Assembly (NCBI RefSeq): GCF_001202035.1
Contig: NZ_LGHT01000025.1
Span: forward strand, 1 to 64,000
DNA: 64,000 bases
Direction of reading: 5' to 3'
Source: Pseudorhodobacter wandonensis
GTDB taxonomy: Bacteria; Pseudomonadota; Alphaproteobacteria; Rhodobacterales; Rhodobacteraceae
Part shown: positions 18,428-26,877 of the stretch, one piece after another
Position numbering within the stretch: the first letter of the stretch is position 1
Layout: each line of letters starts with the position of its first letter
The notes under the pieces: model-generated
Told to the model about the DNA's origin: nothing
Database searches by the model: none
The model's input: the letters and a program-made list of their open reading frames with translations, nothing else
Program-made: the position numbers and the translations under genes

Positions 18428-19183
18428 ATGCTGGAAATCAAGAACCTGCACGTCAAACTTGAAGAAGAAGATAAGGTTATCCTGAAAGGGGTGGACCTGA
18501 AGATTGGTTCGGGTGAAGTGCATGCGATCATGGGGCCGAACGGGTCGGGCAAATCGACGTTGTCTTACGTGCTGTCGGGCAAGGGCGGGTATGAAGTGAC
18601 CGAAGGCTCGGCCATGCTGGAGGGCGTCGAGCTGTTGGACATGGAACCCGAAGCGCGCGCGGCGGCGGGGCTTTTCCTTGCGTTTCAATACCCTGTGGAG
18701 ATTCCGGGCGTTGGCAACATGACCTTTCTGCGCACTGCAGTGAACGCACAGCGCAAGGCACGTGGCGAAGAAGAAATTTCGGCCGGTGACTTTTTGAAGC
18801 TGGTGCGCGAAAAGGCCAAGGCGCTGAAAATCGACGCCGAAATGATGAAGCGCCCGGTAAACGTGGGCTTTTCGGGTGGCGAGAAAAAGCGTAACGAGAT
18901 TTTGCAAATGGCGATGCTGGAACCCAAGATGTGCATCTTGGATGAAACAGACTCGGGTCTTGATGTTGACGCGATGAAACTGGTTTCCGAAGGCGTGAAC
19001 GCGCTGCGCGATGCCGGGCGGTCTTTCCTTGTTATCACGCATTATCAACGACTTCTGGACCATATTAAACCCGATGTTGTACACATCATGGCCGACGGCC
19101 GGATTGTAAAAACCGGTGGGCCGGAACTGGCGCTGGAAGTTGAGCAGAACGGCTATGCGGATATTCTGGCTGAGGTTGTGTAA
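18428..19183 (+). CDS. sufC: Suf ATPase SufC
   Basis: 251 residues, ABC-type ATPase of the SufBC2D complex. Walker A is GPNGSGKST (about residues 37-45), the signature is VGFSGGEKKRNEI, and Walker B is MCILDETDSGLDVDA, with the D-loop; the His-loop is ITHYQRLL. ATP binding opens the SufB-SufD interface for cluster formation. The ATG at 18428 follows CGAGGAAAAA; a frame from 18392 adds 12 residues. Its stop TAA overlaps the sufD ATG (TAATG). Confidence 0.97.
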   Translation: MLEIKNLHVKLEEEDKVILKGVDLKIGSGEVHAIMGPNGSGKSTLSYVLSGKGGYEVTEGSAMLEGVELLDMEPEARAAAGLFLAFQYPVEIPGVGNMTFLRTAVNAQRKARGEEEISAGDFLKLVREKAKALKIDAEMMKRPVNVGFSGGEKKRNEILQMAMLEPKMCILDETDSGLDVDAMKLVSEGVNALRDAGRSFLVITHYQRLLDHIKPDVVHIMADGRIVKTGGPELALEVEQNGYADILAEVV

Positions 19184-20478
19184 TGGCCCAGTTACAAAAA
19201 CAGGCACAGGAAAAAACCGATGCGCTGGCGGCTCGGCTTGGTTCGCTGGATCTGGCAGCGGGCGGTTTTGCACCTGCCGCGCGCAAAGCCGCGCTTGCCC
19301 GCCTAGAAAGCATGGGCCTGCCCGGACGTCGTGACGAATATTGGCGCTATACGGATCCGGCAGTGTTCAACGCCGAAACCGCCAGCGAATCTGCACCTTT
19401 GATCGTTGAAAAGCCGATTTTTACCGATAAGGACAAGGTGCGTCTTGTCTTTGTTGATGGGGTCTTTGATGCCGCGGCATCGGACAAGCCAGAGCTTGCC
19501 GGCGTTGAGATCACGCTGTTGTCGCAAGCGGGCGCGCAAGACATCCATTGGGCAAGCGCGCTTTATGGCACGCTTGAAGCGGCAGGGCAGAAACCCGTGC
19601 CACGCCCGTTTGCGGCGTTGAACACGGCGGCTGCCACCGAAGGGCTGTTGATCCGCGTGACGGGTACGGCGCCAAAGCCAATTCACATTTCTTATCGTCA
19701 GAATTCAACGACTTCTGACCCGATCTTGCATCATTGTATCAAGGTTGAGAGTGGCGCGGAGCTAACCCTTCTGGAAACCGGAATTACGGGTGCGCGCAGC
19801 AATATCGTGATGGAGGCGCAGGTCGAAGCGGGGGGCAAATTGCACCATATCCGCCCGCAAGGCCGGTCGCATGGCAAGCAATTGCTAACCCATATTTTCG
19901 CGCGTCTTGCCGAGAACACGCTGTTCAAAAGCTTTACCCTGTCGATGAACGGCCGCCTGACCCGCAACGAAGCGGTGATCGAGTTTACGGGCGACGATGC
20001 GGTGGCGCATGTGGCGGGGGCTTGTGTCGGCGACGGCGCGTTTCACCATGATGACACGGTGTTCGTGACCCATGACGCCGAGCGATGTGAAAGCCGCCAA
20101 GTGTTTAAAAAGGTTCTAAAAAACGGCGCAGTTGGCGTGTTTCAGGGCAAGATTTTGGTTAAGGCCGGGGCGCAGAAAACCGATGGCTACCAGATCAGCC
20201 AATCCTTGTTGCTGGACGATGACAGCCAGTTTCTGGCCAAGCCAGAGCTGGAGATTTACGCAGATGACGTGATCTGCAGCCACGGCTCGACCTCGGGGGC
20301 GATTGATGAAACCGCGCTGTTTTATCTGCAATCGCGCGGCGTCGAAAAGCGGGTTGCGCAAACCCTGCTGGTTTTGGCCTTTTTGGCCGAAGCGATTGCC
20401 GAGATCGAGGATGAGACCTTGGCCGAAGAGATCCGCGAGCGGATGGAAGACTGGCTGCATCGGCATGAGAGGGCGTAA
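19183..20478 (+). CDS. sufD: Suf scaffold protein SufD
   Basis: 431 residues, paralogue of SufB. The N-terminal helical part has GLPGRRDEYWRYTDP. The beta-helix core has GQFQGKILVK-like VGVFQGKILVKAGAQKTDGYQ and the C-terminal CSHGSTSGAIDETALFYLQSRGV, where His and Cys correspond to the SufB-SufD interface. It supports iron delivery and cluster assembly. Translationally coupled to sufC and followed after 6 bp by a membrane-protein gene. Confidence 0.95.
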   Translation: MAQLQKQAQEKTDALAARLGSLDLAAGGFAPAARKAALARLESMGLPGRRDEYWRYTDPAVFNAETASESAPLIVEKPIFTDKDKVRLVFVDGVFDAAASDKPELAGVEITLLSQAGAQDIHWASALYGTLEAAGQKPVPRPFAALNTAAATEGLLIRVTGTAPKPIHISYRQNSTTSDPILHHCIKVESGAELTLLETGITGARSNIVMEAQVEAGGKLHHIRPQGRSHGKQLLTHIFARLAENTLFKSFTLSMNGRLTRNEAVIEFTGDDAVAHVAGACVGDGAFHHDDTVFVTHDAERCESRQVFKKVLKNGAVGVFQGKILVKAGAQKTDGYQISQSLLLDDDSQFLAKPELEIYADDVICSHGSTSGAIDETALFYLQSRGVEKRVAQTLLVLAFLAEAIAEIEDETLAEEIRERMEDWLHRHERA

Positions 20479-20484
20479 CCTGAC

Positions 20485-20961
20485 ATGCCGGTGACCACGG
20501 ATATTGTGCGCTCTTGGCACAGCCCGCGTCGTGTGATGCAATCGCATCTGGCGCGGGGCCGGTCTGAACCTTGGGCGTTTTCGCTGCTGATCGCGTTTAT
20601 GATCGTGGCCTTTGTCGCGCAATGGCCGGGTGCCAGCCGCAATGCATTCTACACGCCCGAGATGCCGATTTCGGCGCAGATGCTGGCGATTGGCATGGGT
20701 ATGCTGGCGTTCATTCCGCTGTGGTATTTACTGGCTGCCATTGGTCACTGGATCGCCAAGGCCTTGGGCGGGCAGGGCGATCACTATCGCGCGCGGCTGG
20801 CGTTGTTTTGGGCGCTGGTTACGGTTAGTCCTTTGATGTTGTTGCTTGGATTGGTCAAAGGGATGATCGGGCCGGGGCCTGCGCTGGTCTCGGTGACGGT
20901 TGTCACGACGGCGGCATTTCTGGGCTTTTGGATTATGAATTTGATAGAGGCGGAACGGTAA
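20485..20961 (+). CDS. Small membrane protein, Yip1-like, in suf operon
   Basis: 158 residues with about four hydrophobic segments (around 33-47, 66-85, 104-125, 133-152). The N-terminal part (SWHSPRRVMQSHLARGRSEPWAF) resembles bacterial Yip1-domain proteins, a loose family of polytopic membrane proteins without an assigned function here. It follows sufD by 6 bp and directly abuts the next gene. The neighbour at 20962 has the same topology, so the two may derive from duplication or act as a pair. Confidence 0.7.
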   Translation: MPVTTDIVRSWHSPRRVMQSHLARGRSEPWAFSLLIAFMIVAFVAQWPGASRNAFYTPEMPISAQMLAIGMGMLAFIPLWYLLAAIGHWIAKALGGQGDHYRARLALFWALVTVSPLMLLLGLVKGMIGPGPALVSVTVVTTAAFLGFWIMNLIEAER

Positions 20962-21549
20962 ATGGAGCTGACCCCAGCCTTTTTGCTGCGCATGGTGCGC
21001 GAGACGATCAAGGCCCCGCGCACCGGGGCGGCGACGGTTTTGCGTATGGGCTTTGCCCCTGCTGTGGGCTGGATGGCGCTGCTGCTGATGGCGGTTGGAT
21101 CGACATTGCTGACACATATCAGCTTTGCGATGATGCCGCAGGACGCGCAGGATTTTTGGGGCGCCGCAATGGGCAGCCCGATACGGACGGCGATGCTGCA
21201 ATGGGTGGTTTTGCTGATTTCAGTACATGCGATTGACAAGCTGGGCCGGTGGCGCGGTGGCGTGGGCACCCTTGGCGGAGCGGTGATTTTGGTGGCTTGG
21301 CTGCAATTCATCCTGCTTTGCTTGCAGGCTGTGCAGCTGGTGGTGGAAATCTTGATGCCATCAATGGCGGCGATGCTGGGTGTGCTCGGCCTTGTTTTGT
21401 TTTTGTGGTTGCTGACGAATTTCGTCGCTGAACTGCACCAGTTTCGCAGCCTCGGCATGGTGTTTGCCGGAATTGTGCTGACCCTGTTCGCGTTGTCGTT
21501 TGTGCTTGCGACAGTATTTGCGATGCTAATCGGCACAGCAGGAGCATGA
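20962..21549 (+). CDS. Yip1-domain membrane protein in suf operon
   Basis: 195 residues, starting MELTPAFLLRMVRETIKAPR, a form typical of alphaproteobacterial Yip1-family proteins, with four to five membrane segments after residue 35. No catalytic motif is visible. It starts directly after the previous stop, and its own stop overlaps sufS as ATGA, so it belongs to the same transcript. A link to cluster assembly is suggested only by position. Confidence 0.75.
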   Translation: MELTPAFLLRMVRETIKAPRTGAATVLRMGFAPAVGWMALLLMAVGSTLLTHISFAMMPQDAQDFWGAAMGSPIRTAMLQWVVLLISVHAIDKLGRWRGGVGTLGGAVILVAWLQFILLCLQAVQLVVEILMPSMAAMLGVLGLVLFLWLLTNFVAELHQFRSLGMVFAGIVLTLFALSFVLATVFAMLIGTAGA

Positions 21550-22772
21550 CCATGTTTGATGTGCAGACCATCCGCGCCGACTTTCCAATTCTGACGCGCC
21601 GCGTGAATGACAGACCTTTGGTTTATCTGGATAACGGCGCCTCGGCGCAAAAGCCGCAGGTGGTGATCGACGCGATGACGCAGGGCTATTCGCATGAATA
21701 TGCCAATGTTCACCGTGGGTTACATTACCTTTCCAACCTAGCGACCGATAAGTATGAGGCGGTGCGCGGCAAGGTTGCGCGGTTTTTGAACGCAGGGTCC
21801 GAGCATGAGATTGTGTTTACCACCGGGGCGACCGAGGGCATCAACCTGATTTCCTATGCCTGGGCCGCGCCACGCCTGCAGGCCGGCGATGAGATTGTTC
21901 TGTCGATACTCGAGCATCACGCCAATATCGTGCCGTGGCATTTTCTGCGCGAACGCTTGGGGGTGGTGCTGAAATGGGTGGAATGTGACGCCAATGGCGA
22001 TCTTGATCCGCAAGCGGTGATCGATGCAATTGGCCCGCGCACGAAACTGGTTGCCGTGACGCAGATGTCAAACGTGACGGGTACAGTGGTGGATGTGACC
22101 AGCATCTGCCAAGCCGCGCGTGCGAAAGGCGTGGCGACGTTGGTTGATGGGTCGCAGGCCGCGGTTCATATGCCGGTGGATGTGGCGGCAATCGGCTGCG
22201 ATTTCTACGCGATTACAGGGCACAAGCTTTACGGACCTTCGGGTTCGGGCGCGATCTATATTCGTGCGGCACGGATGAATGAGATGCGGCCCTTTCTGGG
22301 TGGCGGCGACATGATCCGCGAGGTGACGCGTGACACTGTGATTTACAATGACGCGCCGATGAAGTTTGAGGCAGGCACACCCGGGATCATCCAGCAAATC
22401 GGCATGGGCGTCGCGTTGGACTATATGTCGGGCATCGGGATGCAGGCGATTGCCGCCCATGAACGCCAGTTGCGCGACTATACCCGCGACCGTTTGGCAG
22501 GATTGAACTGGCTGAATGTGCAGGGAAATTCGGCCGATAAAGGGGCAATTTTCAGCTTTACCCTGCAAGGCGGCGCCCATCCGCATGATATTTCGACCAT
22601 CCTCGACAAACGCGGGGTTGCAGTACGGGCCGGTACCCATTGCGCGATGCCGCTGTTAGAGCATATGGGCGTTGGCGCAACCTGCCGCGCGTCATTCGCC
22701 ATGTATAACACTGTAGAAGAGGCGGATAGGCTGGTTGAAGCGCTGGAATTTTGTCACGAGCTGTTTGGTTGA
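21546..22772 (+). CDS. sufS: Cysteine desulfurase SufS
   Basis: 408 residues, group II cysteine desulfurase. The PLP lysine is in AITGHKLYGPSGSGAIYI (about residue 227). The catalytic cysteine lies in GVGATCRASFAMYN, preceded by VRAGTHCAMPLL. Group II enzymes need a partner such as SufE or SufU to draw off the persulfide; no such gene is in the window. It is the last gene of the operon that begins at iscR; tRNA-Arg follows. Confidence 0.95.
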   Translation: MTMFDVQTIRADFPILTRRVNDRPLVYLDNGASAQKPQVVIDAMTQGYSHEYANVHRGLHYLSNLATDKYEAVRGKVARFLNAGSEHEIVFTTGATEGINLISYAWAAPRLQAGDEIVLSILEHHANIVPWHFLRERLGVVLKWVECDANGDLDPQAVIDAIGPRTKLVAVTQMSNVTGTVVDVTSICQAARAKGVATLVDGSQAAVHMPVDVAAIGCDFYAITGHKLYGPSGSGAIYIRAARMNEMRPFLGGGDMIREVTRDTVIYNDAPMKFEAGTPGIIQQIGMGVALDYMSGIGMQAIAAHERQLRDYTRDRLAGLNWLNVQGNSADKGAIFSFTLQGGAHPHDISTILDKRGVAVRAGTHCAMPLLEHMGVGATCRASFAMYNTVEEADRLVEALEFCHELFG

Positions 22773-22829
22773 TTTTGGGCAAATAACCCGTTGCAACTCG
22801 GCCCGCCATTCGCTACCTAGGCGCTATCG

Positions 22830-22906
22830 GCACCCATAGCTCAGCTGGATAGAGCGTTGCCCTCCGAAGGCAAAGGTCGCACGTTCGAATCGTGCTGGGT
22901 GCGCCA
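22830..22906 (+). tRNA. tRNA-Arg (anticodon CCG)
   Basis: 77 nt with an encoded CCA end. The acceptor stem GCACCCA/TGGGTGC pairs perfectly. The D arm is GCTCAGCTGGATAGAGC, the anticodon arm TTGCC-CTCCGAA-GGCAA gives CCG, and the T arm contains GTTCGAATC. It reads CGG codons, frequent in this GC-rich genome. Confidence 0.97.
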
Positions 22907-22918
22907 TTTCCCTAATTG

Positions 22919-23494
22919 TTAACGGCGTAACACCATACGGTCGGCCGCAATCTCGATGTGGAACTGGCCAAGGTAATCCATCCCCAGCAGTGAGCCACCC
23001 ATATCGCCATCGTTGACATAGGCTGTCAACGTGGGGTCGGTGAAACTGCCCAGACGAACATCATCCAAGGTCACACGGGCCGTGCGCACGATGCCATTGG
23101 CCGTTTGCGCCGTGCCAAGATAGACGAGCGTGTCGGGGTCTATGCCCAGTTTCTGGGCATCCTCTCGCGTCAGGACAACCGAGCTGGCACCAGTATCAAC
23201 CATGAATTCAACGGGTTGCCCTGCAATCTCTAAGGTAAGGTAGTAATGGCCGTCGCGGGCGCGGGGCAGGGTGATTTCGCCTTGCGCTGCAATGGTTTGG
23301 CGGGGGGTAAAGCTGCCGCCCATATCCTGCCACAGGCCATAGCCCGCCATCAGGCCAACGATAATCAACCCCCAAGACATCAATCCGCGCATCATCTGGC
23401 CCATGCGCCCGCGAAATTCGACCAGCAAGTAGCTGCCAACGGCCACGATAATAAGGCCTAGGTAAAGCACGCGCCCGAAAATCTCGCCGTCCAT
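22919..23494 (-). CDS. Retropepsin-like aspartic protease, membrane-anchored
   Basis: 191 residues. Two N-terminal membrane segments (about 7-25 and 38-55) are followed by a single retropepsin domain with [17 protein letters not shown] (catalytic DTGAS near residue 105) and a closing [12 protein letters not shown]. This fits the TIGR02281 clan AA family common in Alphaproteobacteria, likely active as a dimer in the periplasm or at the membrane. Substrate unknown. It converges on tRNA-Arg and follows marC by 41 bp. Confidence 0.85.
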   Translation of the reverse strand: MDGEIFGRVLYLGLIIVAVGSYLLVEFRGRMGQMMRGLMSWGLIIVGLMAGYGLWQDMGGSFTPRQTIAAQGEITLPRARDGHYYLTLEIAGQPVEFMVDTGASSVVLTREDAQKLGIDPDTLVYLGTAQTANGIVRTARVTLDDVRLGSFTDPTLTAYVNDGDMGGSLLGMDYLGQFHIEIAADRMVLRR

Positions 23495-23535
23495 CGCTGT
23501 CTCCGCTTGTCTTGCTTCGATATGGGGCAGCTGGC

Positions 23536-24150
23536 CTAGCCGATCAACCCGGTGCCGATAATGCCATCAATCACGAATTGCACAGATAGCGCGGCCAGAA
23601 GCATCCCCAAAAGCCGTGTAATCACAACTGTGCCTGTCCGGCCCAAAGCGTTTTCCAATGGGCCCGCGATCAGGAACAGCAAGAATGCCATCAAGACGAC
23701 CACAATCATCACTACATGTACCGCAAGCGTGCCTTGCCAACTGCCTGCCTCGCCCACCAAAAGGATCATGGTCGCAATCGCACCGGGGCCAGCGATAAGC
23801 GGAATCGCAATAGGAAAGACCGAAGGGTCATGATCATGAACGGTGGCCTGGCCTTCACGGCGTTGGGTGCGGCGTTCAAACAACATGTCCAGCGCTGTCA
23901 GAAACAGCAAAATCCCGCCTGCAATCCGAAATGCAGACATCGAAATGCCAATAAAGCCAAGCACCGCCTCGCCCAATAAACCAAACAGGGTAAGGATCAC
24001 GATCGCGACAACGCAGGCGCGCAACCCGATTTCACGCCGCCGTGCCGCGGTCATTCCAGGTGTCAGCGCGATGAACATCGGAATCAGGCCTGGCGGGTCG
24101 ATCACTACAAACAACGTCGCAAAAGCGGTAATCAAGAATGCAGTTTCCAC
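23536..24150 (-). CDS. MarC family integral membrane protein
   Basis: 204 residues with about six membrane helices. DPPGLIPMFIALTPG near the N-terminus and FPIAIPLIAGPGAIATMI in the middle are the MarC/UPF0056 half-repeat motifs. Despite the name, family members have not been shown to export multiple antibiotics. The start METAFLITAFATLFVVIDPPG follows GGAGGG on the minus strand. Probably transcribed with the downstream protease gene. Confidence 0.85.
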   Translation of the reverse strand: METAFLITAFATLFVVIDPPGLIPMFIALTPGMTAARRREIGLRACVVAIVILTLFGLLGEAVLGFIGISMSAFRIAGGILLFLTALDMLFERRTQRREGQATVHDHDPSVFPIAIPLIAGPGAIATMILLVGEAGSWQGTLAVHVVMIVVVLMAFLLFLIAGPLENALGRTGTVVITRLLGMLLAALSVQFVIDGIIGTGLIG

Positions 24151-24214
24151 AAATCCCTCCTGTTCAGGTGAGTGTACTGTCGCCTGCTTTCATCTTGGCT
24201 CAAATACCTACCTT

Positions 24215-24254
24215 TGATTTTTCGCAGAAAAATCAGAATTTTCGTCGAAAATTC
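24215..24254 (-). terminator. Double hairpin between ABC-F gene and marC
   Basis: Two perfect adjacent stems: TGATTTTT/AAAAATCA (24215-24235, 5-nt loop) and GAATTTTCG/CGAAAATTC (24236-24254, 1-nt spacer). They lie 4 bp after the stop of the leftward ABC-F gene. Each arm carries A and T runs, so the structure could terminate transcription without a separate U-tract. I recall similar TTTTCG-CGAAAA hairpins at gene ends in this family. Confidence 0.6.
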
Positions 24255-24258
24255 GTGT

Positions 24259-26103
24259 CTAGGCCACGTTTTCCAGCTTTTCCTGTGCTTTCAGCCACAT
24301 CGCTTCGGCACGGTCCAGGCCTTCCATCACCTCGGCATATTTCTTTTGCCAGGTTTCCATTTCGCCCAAACGCTCGGGTTCATATAGCGCGGGGTCGGCC
24401 AGTTTCTTTGCCAGTTTGTCGCGCATATCGTTCAGCTTTGTCAAACGCTCTTCGCATTTGCGCACATCGGCCCGCAACGCCATGACTTCATCGCGGCTGG
24501 CTTTTTTGGGCTTTTCAACAGCTTTGACCGGCTTGGCGGTTTCATCGCCGGCCAGCAATTGCTTGCGATAGGCTTCCAAATCCTCGCCATAGGGTGAAAC
24601 CGCGCCGCCTTTGACCAGCCACAGCCGGTCAGCGACCAGCCCGAGCAGGTGCATATCGTGGCTAACCAGCACAACCGCGCCGGAGTATTGGGTCAACGCC
24701 TCAACCAGGGCCTCGCGGCTTTCCATATCAAGGTGGTTGGTCGGTTCGTCCAAAATCAGCAGATGCGGCGCCTCCAGCGTGGCGAGCAACAACGAAAGCC
24801 GCGCTTTTTGACCACCCGACAGCCGCCCGACTGCGGTTTCTGCCTGATCGGCCAGCAATCCAAACCCCGCAAGGCGGGCACGCAGCCGGGGTTGGCCTTC
24901 GGCAGGGCGCATACGTTGCAAATGCTGCAACGGCGTTTCATCGATGAAAAGCTCATCCACCTGATGCTGGGCAAAATAGCCGATGCGCAGCTTGCTGCTT
25001 TGCGTCATCTTGCCCGACATTGGCTTAAGTTTACCTGCTAACAGTTTGGAAAGTGTAGACTTTCCTTCACCATTGCGGCCCAGCAGGGCGATGCGGTCAT
25101 CTTGGTCGATGCGCAGGGACAGGTTGCGCAAAATCGGCGGGCCATCATAGCCGACAGACACCCCATCCATGTTGATGATCGGCGGCGACAGTTCTTCCGG
25201 CTCGGGGAAGGTGAAAACCTGTTTGCGCGCCTCTTCGGGCGGCGTAATGGTTTCCATCTTTTCCAGCATTTTCACGCGGCTTTGCGCCTGAACGGCCTTG
25301 GATGCTTTGGCCTTGAACCGGTCCACAAAGCTCTGCAAATGCGCGCGGCGGGCTTCTTGCTTTTTGGCCTCGGCCTGCAAAACGGCGCGACGTTCAGCCA
25401 TTTGGCGGGCAAACTGGTCGTAAGGGCCGGTCCAATAGGTCAGCTTTTTCTCATCAAGGTGCAAAATTCCCTGCACAGCGCGGTTCAGCAGCCCGCGATC
25501 GTGCGAAATGATGATGACTGTGTGCGGGTATTTTGCCAGATAGCTTTCCAGCCACAGCGCCCCTTCAAGGTCCAGATAGTTTGTCGGCTCATCGAGCAGC
25601 AGGAAATCGGGTTGCGCAAACAGCACCCCCGCCAGCGCCACACGCATCCGCCACCCGCCCGAAAAATCGGAACAGGGGCGCAGTTGCGCCTCGGCGTCAA
25701 AGCCCAAGCCTTTCAGGATCGAGGCCGCGCGCCCTTCGGCTGACCAGGCGTCAATATCGTTCAGGCGGGCCTGTACCTCGGCGATGCGATGCGGGTCTGT
25801 GGCGGTTTCGGCCTCGGCCAACAGGGATTCGCGCTCGGTATCGGCTTGCAACACGGTTTGCAGCAGGGTGGTCGAAGACGACGGCACCTCTTGTGCCACG
25901 CCCCCAATACGCGAGCGGGCAGGCATCGAAATGTCGCCGCCTTCCAGCGCCAGTTCGCCCCGGATAAGGCGGAAGAGCGTGGTTTTACCTGCACCATTGC
26001 GGCCAACAAGGCCAACCTTATGGCCGGTGGGAATCGTTGCAGAAGCGCCCGCAAACAAGGGGCGGCCTTCGACGGAATAGCTGATATCTGAAATGCGTAA
26101 CAT
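24259..26103 (-). CDS. ABC-F family ATPase, YheS-like
   Basis: 614 residues with two ABC ATPase domains and no membrane segments. Domain 1: GRNGAGKTT, signature SDFSGGWRMRVALA, Walker B DFLLLDEPTNYLD. Domain 2: GRNGEGKST, LSGGQKARLSLL, LLILDEPTNHLD. The linker (about 230-300) is basic and helical, and a C-terminal coiled coil starts near 520. ABC-F proteins act on the ribosome E site; SDFSGGWRMR is close to E. coli YheS. The start MLRISDISYSVEG is preferred over one 12 codons upstream. Divergent from ndk. Confidence 0.9.
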   Translation of the reverse strand: MLRISDISYSVEGRPLFAGASATIPTGHKVGLVGRNGAGKTTLFRLIRGELALEGGDISMPARSRIGGVAQEVPSSSTTLLQTVLQADTERESLLAEAETATDPHRIAEVQARLNDIDAWSAEGRAASILKGLGFDAEAQLRPCSDFSGGWRMRVALAGVLFAQPDFLLLDEPTNYLDLEGALWLESYLAKYPHTVIIISHDRGLLNRAVQGILHLDEKKLTYWTGPYDQFARQMAERRAVLQAEAKKQEARRAHLQSFVDRFKAKASKAVQAQSRVKMLEKMETITPPEEARKQVFTFPEPEELSPPIINMDGVSVGYDGPPILRNLSLRIDQDDRIALLGRNGEGKSTLSKLLAGKLKPMSGKMTQSSKLRIGYFAQHQVDELFIDETPLQHLQRMRPAEGQPRLRARLAGFGLLADQAETAVGRLSGGQKARLSLLLATLEAPHLLILDEPTNHLDMESREALVEALTQYSGAVVLVSHDMHLLGLVADRLWLVKGGAVSPYGEDLEAYRKQLLAGDETAKPVKAVEKPKKASRDEVMALRADVRKCEERLTKLNDMRDKLAKKLADPALYEPERLGEMETWQKKYAEVMEGLDRAEAMWLKAQEKLENVA

Positions 26104-26330
26104 GGGGCACGCCTTGCCCGAACTGGGGACGAAGGTCAATCCATCTCAGGCGGATAATACAGGCCACCTCGGGCAGATAACACGGGCACGCCGCTTTGTA
26201 GCGCCAAGTCGCACCGCCTCTGGCGCGAATCTGACATGATCGCAGGCCTTTTCAACCCCGTTCGCGCGTGATAGCAGGCGCCCACAAACGTCACGCGGGG
26301 CCCCCCGCGCAATATTAAAGTGAGAATATC

Positions 26331-26753
26331 ATGGCCGTAGAACGCACCCTTTCGATGATCAAACCCGATGCAACCAACCGCAACCTGACTGGCAAAATCA
26401 ACGCCAAGTTCGAAGAGGCTGGTCTGCGCATCGTCGCACAAAAGCGCATTCACCTGTCGCCTGCACAGGCTGGCGCGTTTTATGCCGAACACGCAGCACG
26501 CCCGTTTTATGGTGAGCTGGTAGAGTTCATGTCTTCGGCCCCAATCATCGTGCAGGTTCTGGAAGGCGAAGGCGCCATTCTGAAAAACCGCGAAGTTATG
26601 GGCGCAACCAACCCTGCAAACGCAGACGAAGGCACCATCCGCAAGGAATTTGCTCTCTCGGTTGGCGAAAACTCGGTTCACGGTTCCGACAGCCCGGAAG
26701 CTGCCGCCCGCGAGATTTCGTTCTACTTCTCGGGCCTTGAACTGGTCGGCTAA
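26331..26753 (+). CDS. ndk: Nucleoside diphosphate kinase
   Basis: 140 residues, full length. It transfers the gamma phosphate from ATP to NDPs through a phosphohistidine. [11 protein letters not shown] is the N-terminal motif, and the active-site His lies in [15 protein letters not shown] (about residue 117). A hairpin with arms GCGGGG/CCCCGC lies in the leader (26294-26309). The gene is followed by its own hairpin at 26761 and a dispersed repeat. Confidence 0.97.
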   Translation: MAVERTLSMIKPDATNRNLTGKINAKFEEAGLRIVAQKRIHLSPAQAGAFYAEHAARPFYGELVEFMSSAPIIVQVLEGEGAILKNREVMGATNPANADEGTIRKEFALSVGENSVHGSDSPEAAAREISFYFSGLELVG

Positions 26754-26760
26754 TCGCTTC

Positions 26761-26788
26761 GGGGCGCGGGGCCAAATCCTGCGCCCCA
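26761..26788 (+). terminator. Hairpin after ndk
   Basis: GGGGCGC (26761-26767) pairs with GCGCCCC (26781-26787) around a 13-nt loop, 8 bp after the ndk stop. It is followed by AAATC, not a U-run, so termination strength is uncertain. Confidence 0.5.
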
Positions 26789-26842
26789 AATCATCTATCC
26801 GCAAATATCCTGCGGGGGTCCGGGGGTGCAAAACCCCCGGCG
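26789..26842 (-). repeat. Dispersed intergenic element, copy C (inverted)
   Basis: Read on the minus strand: hairpin CCGGGGG/CCCCCGG (26820-26840, 7-nt loop), then tail ACCCCCGCAGGATATTTGCG followed by GATAGATGATT (26789-26819). It lacks a separate second hairpin. It lies in reverse orientation between ndk and uup. Confidence 0.7.
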
Positions 26843-26877
26843 TCCGCCATTATGGCCAACGGCCGAAGTGAACTCCC

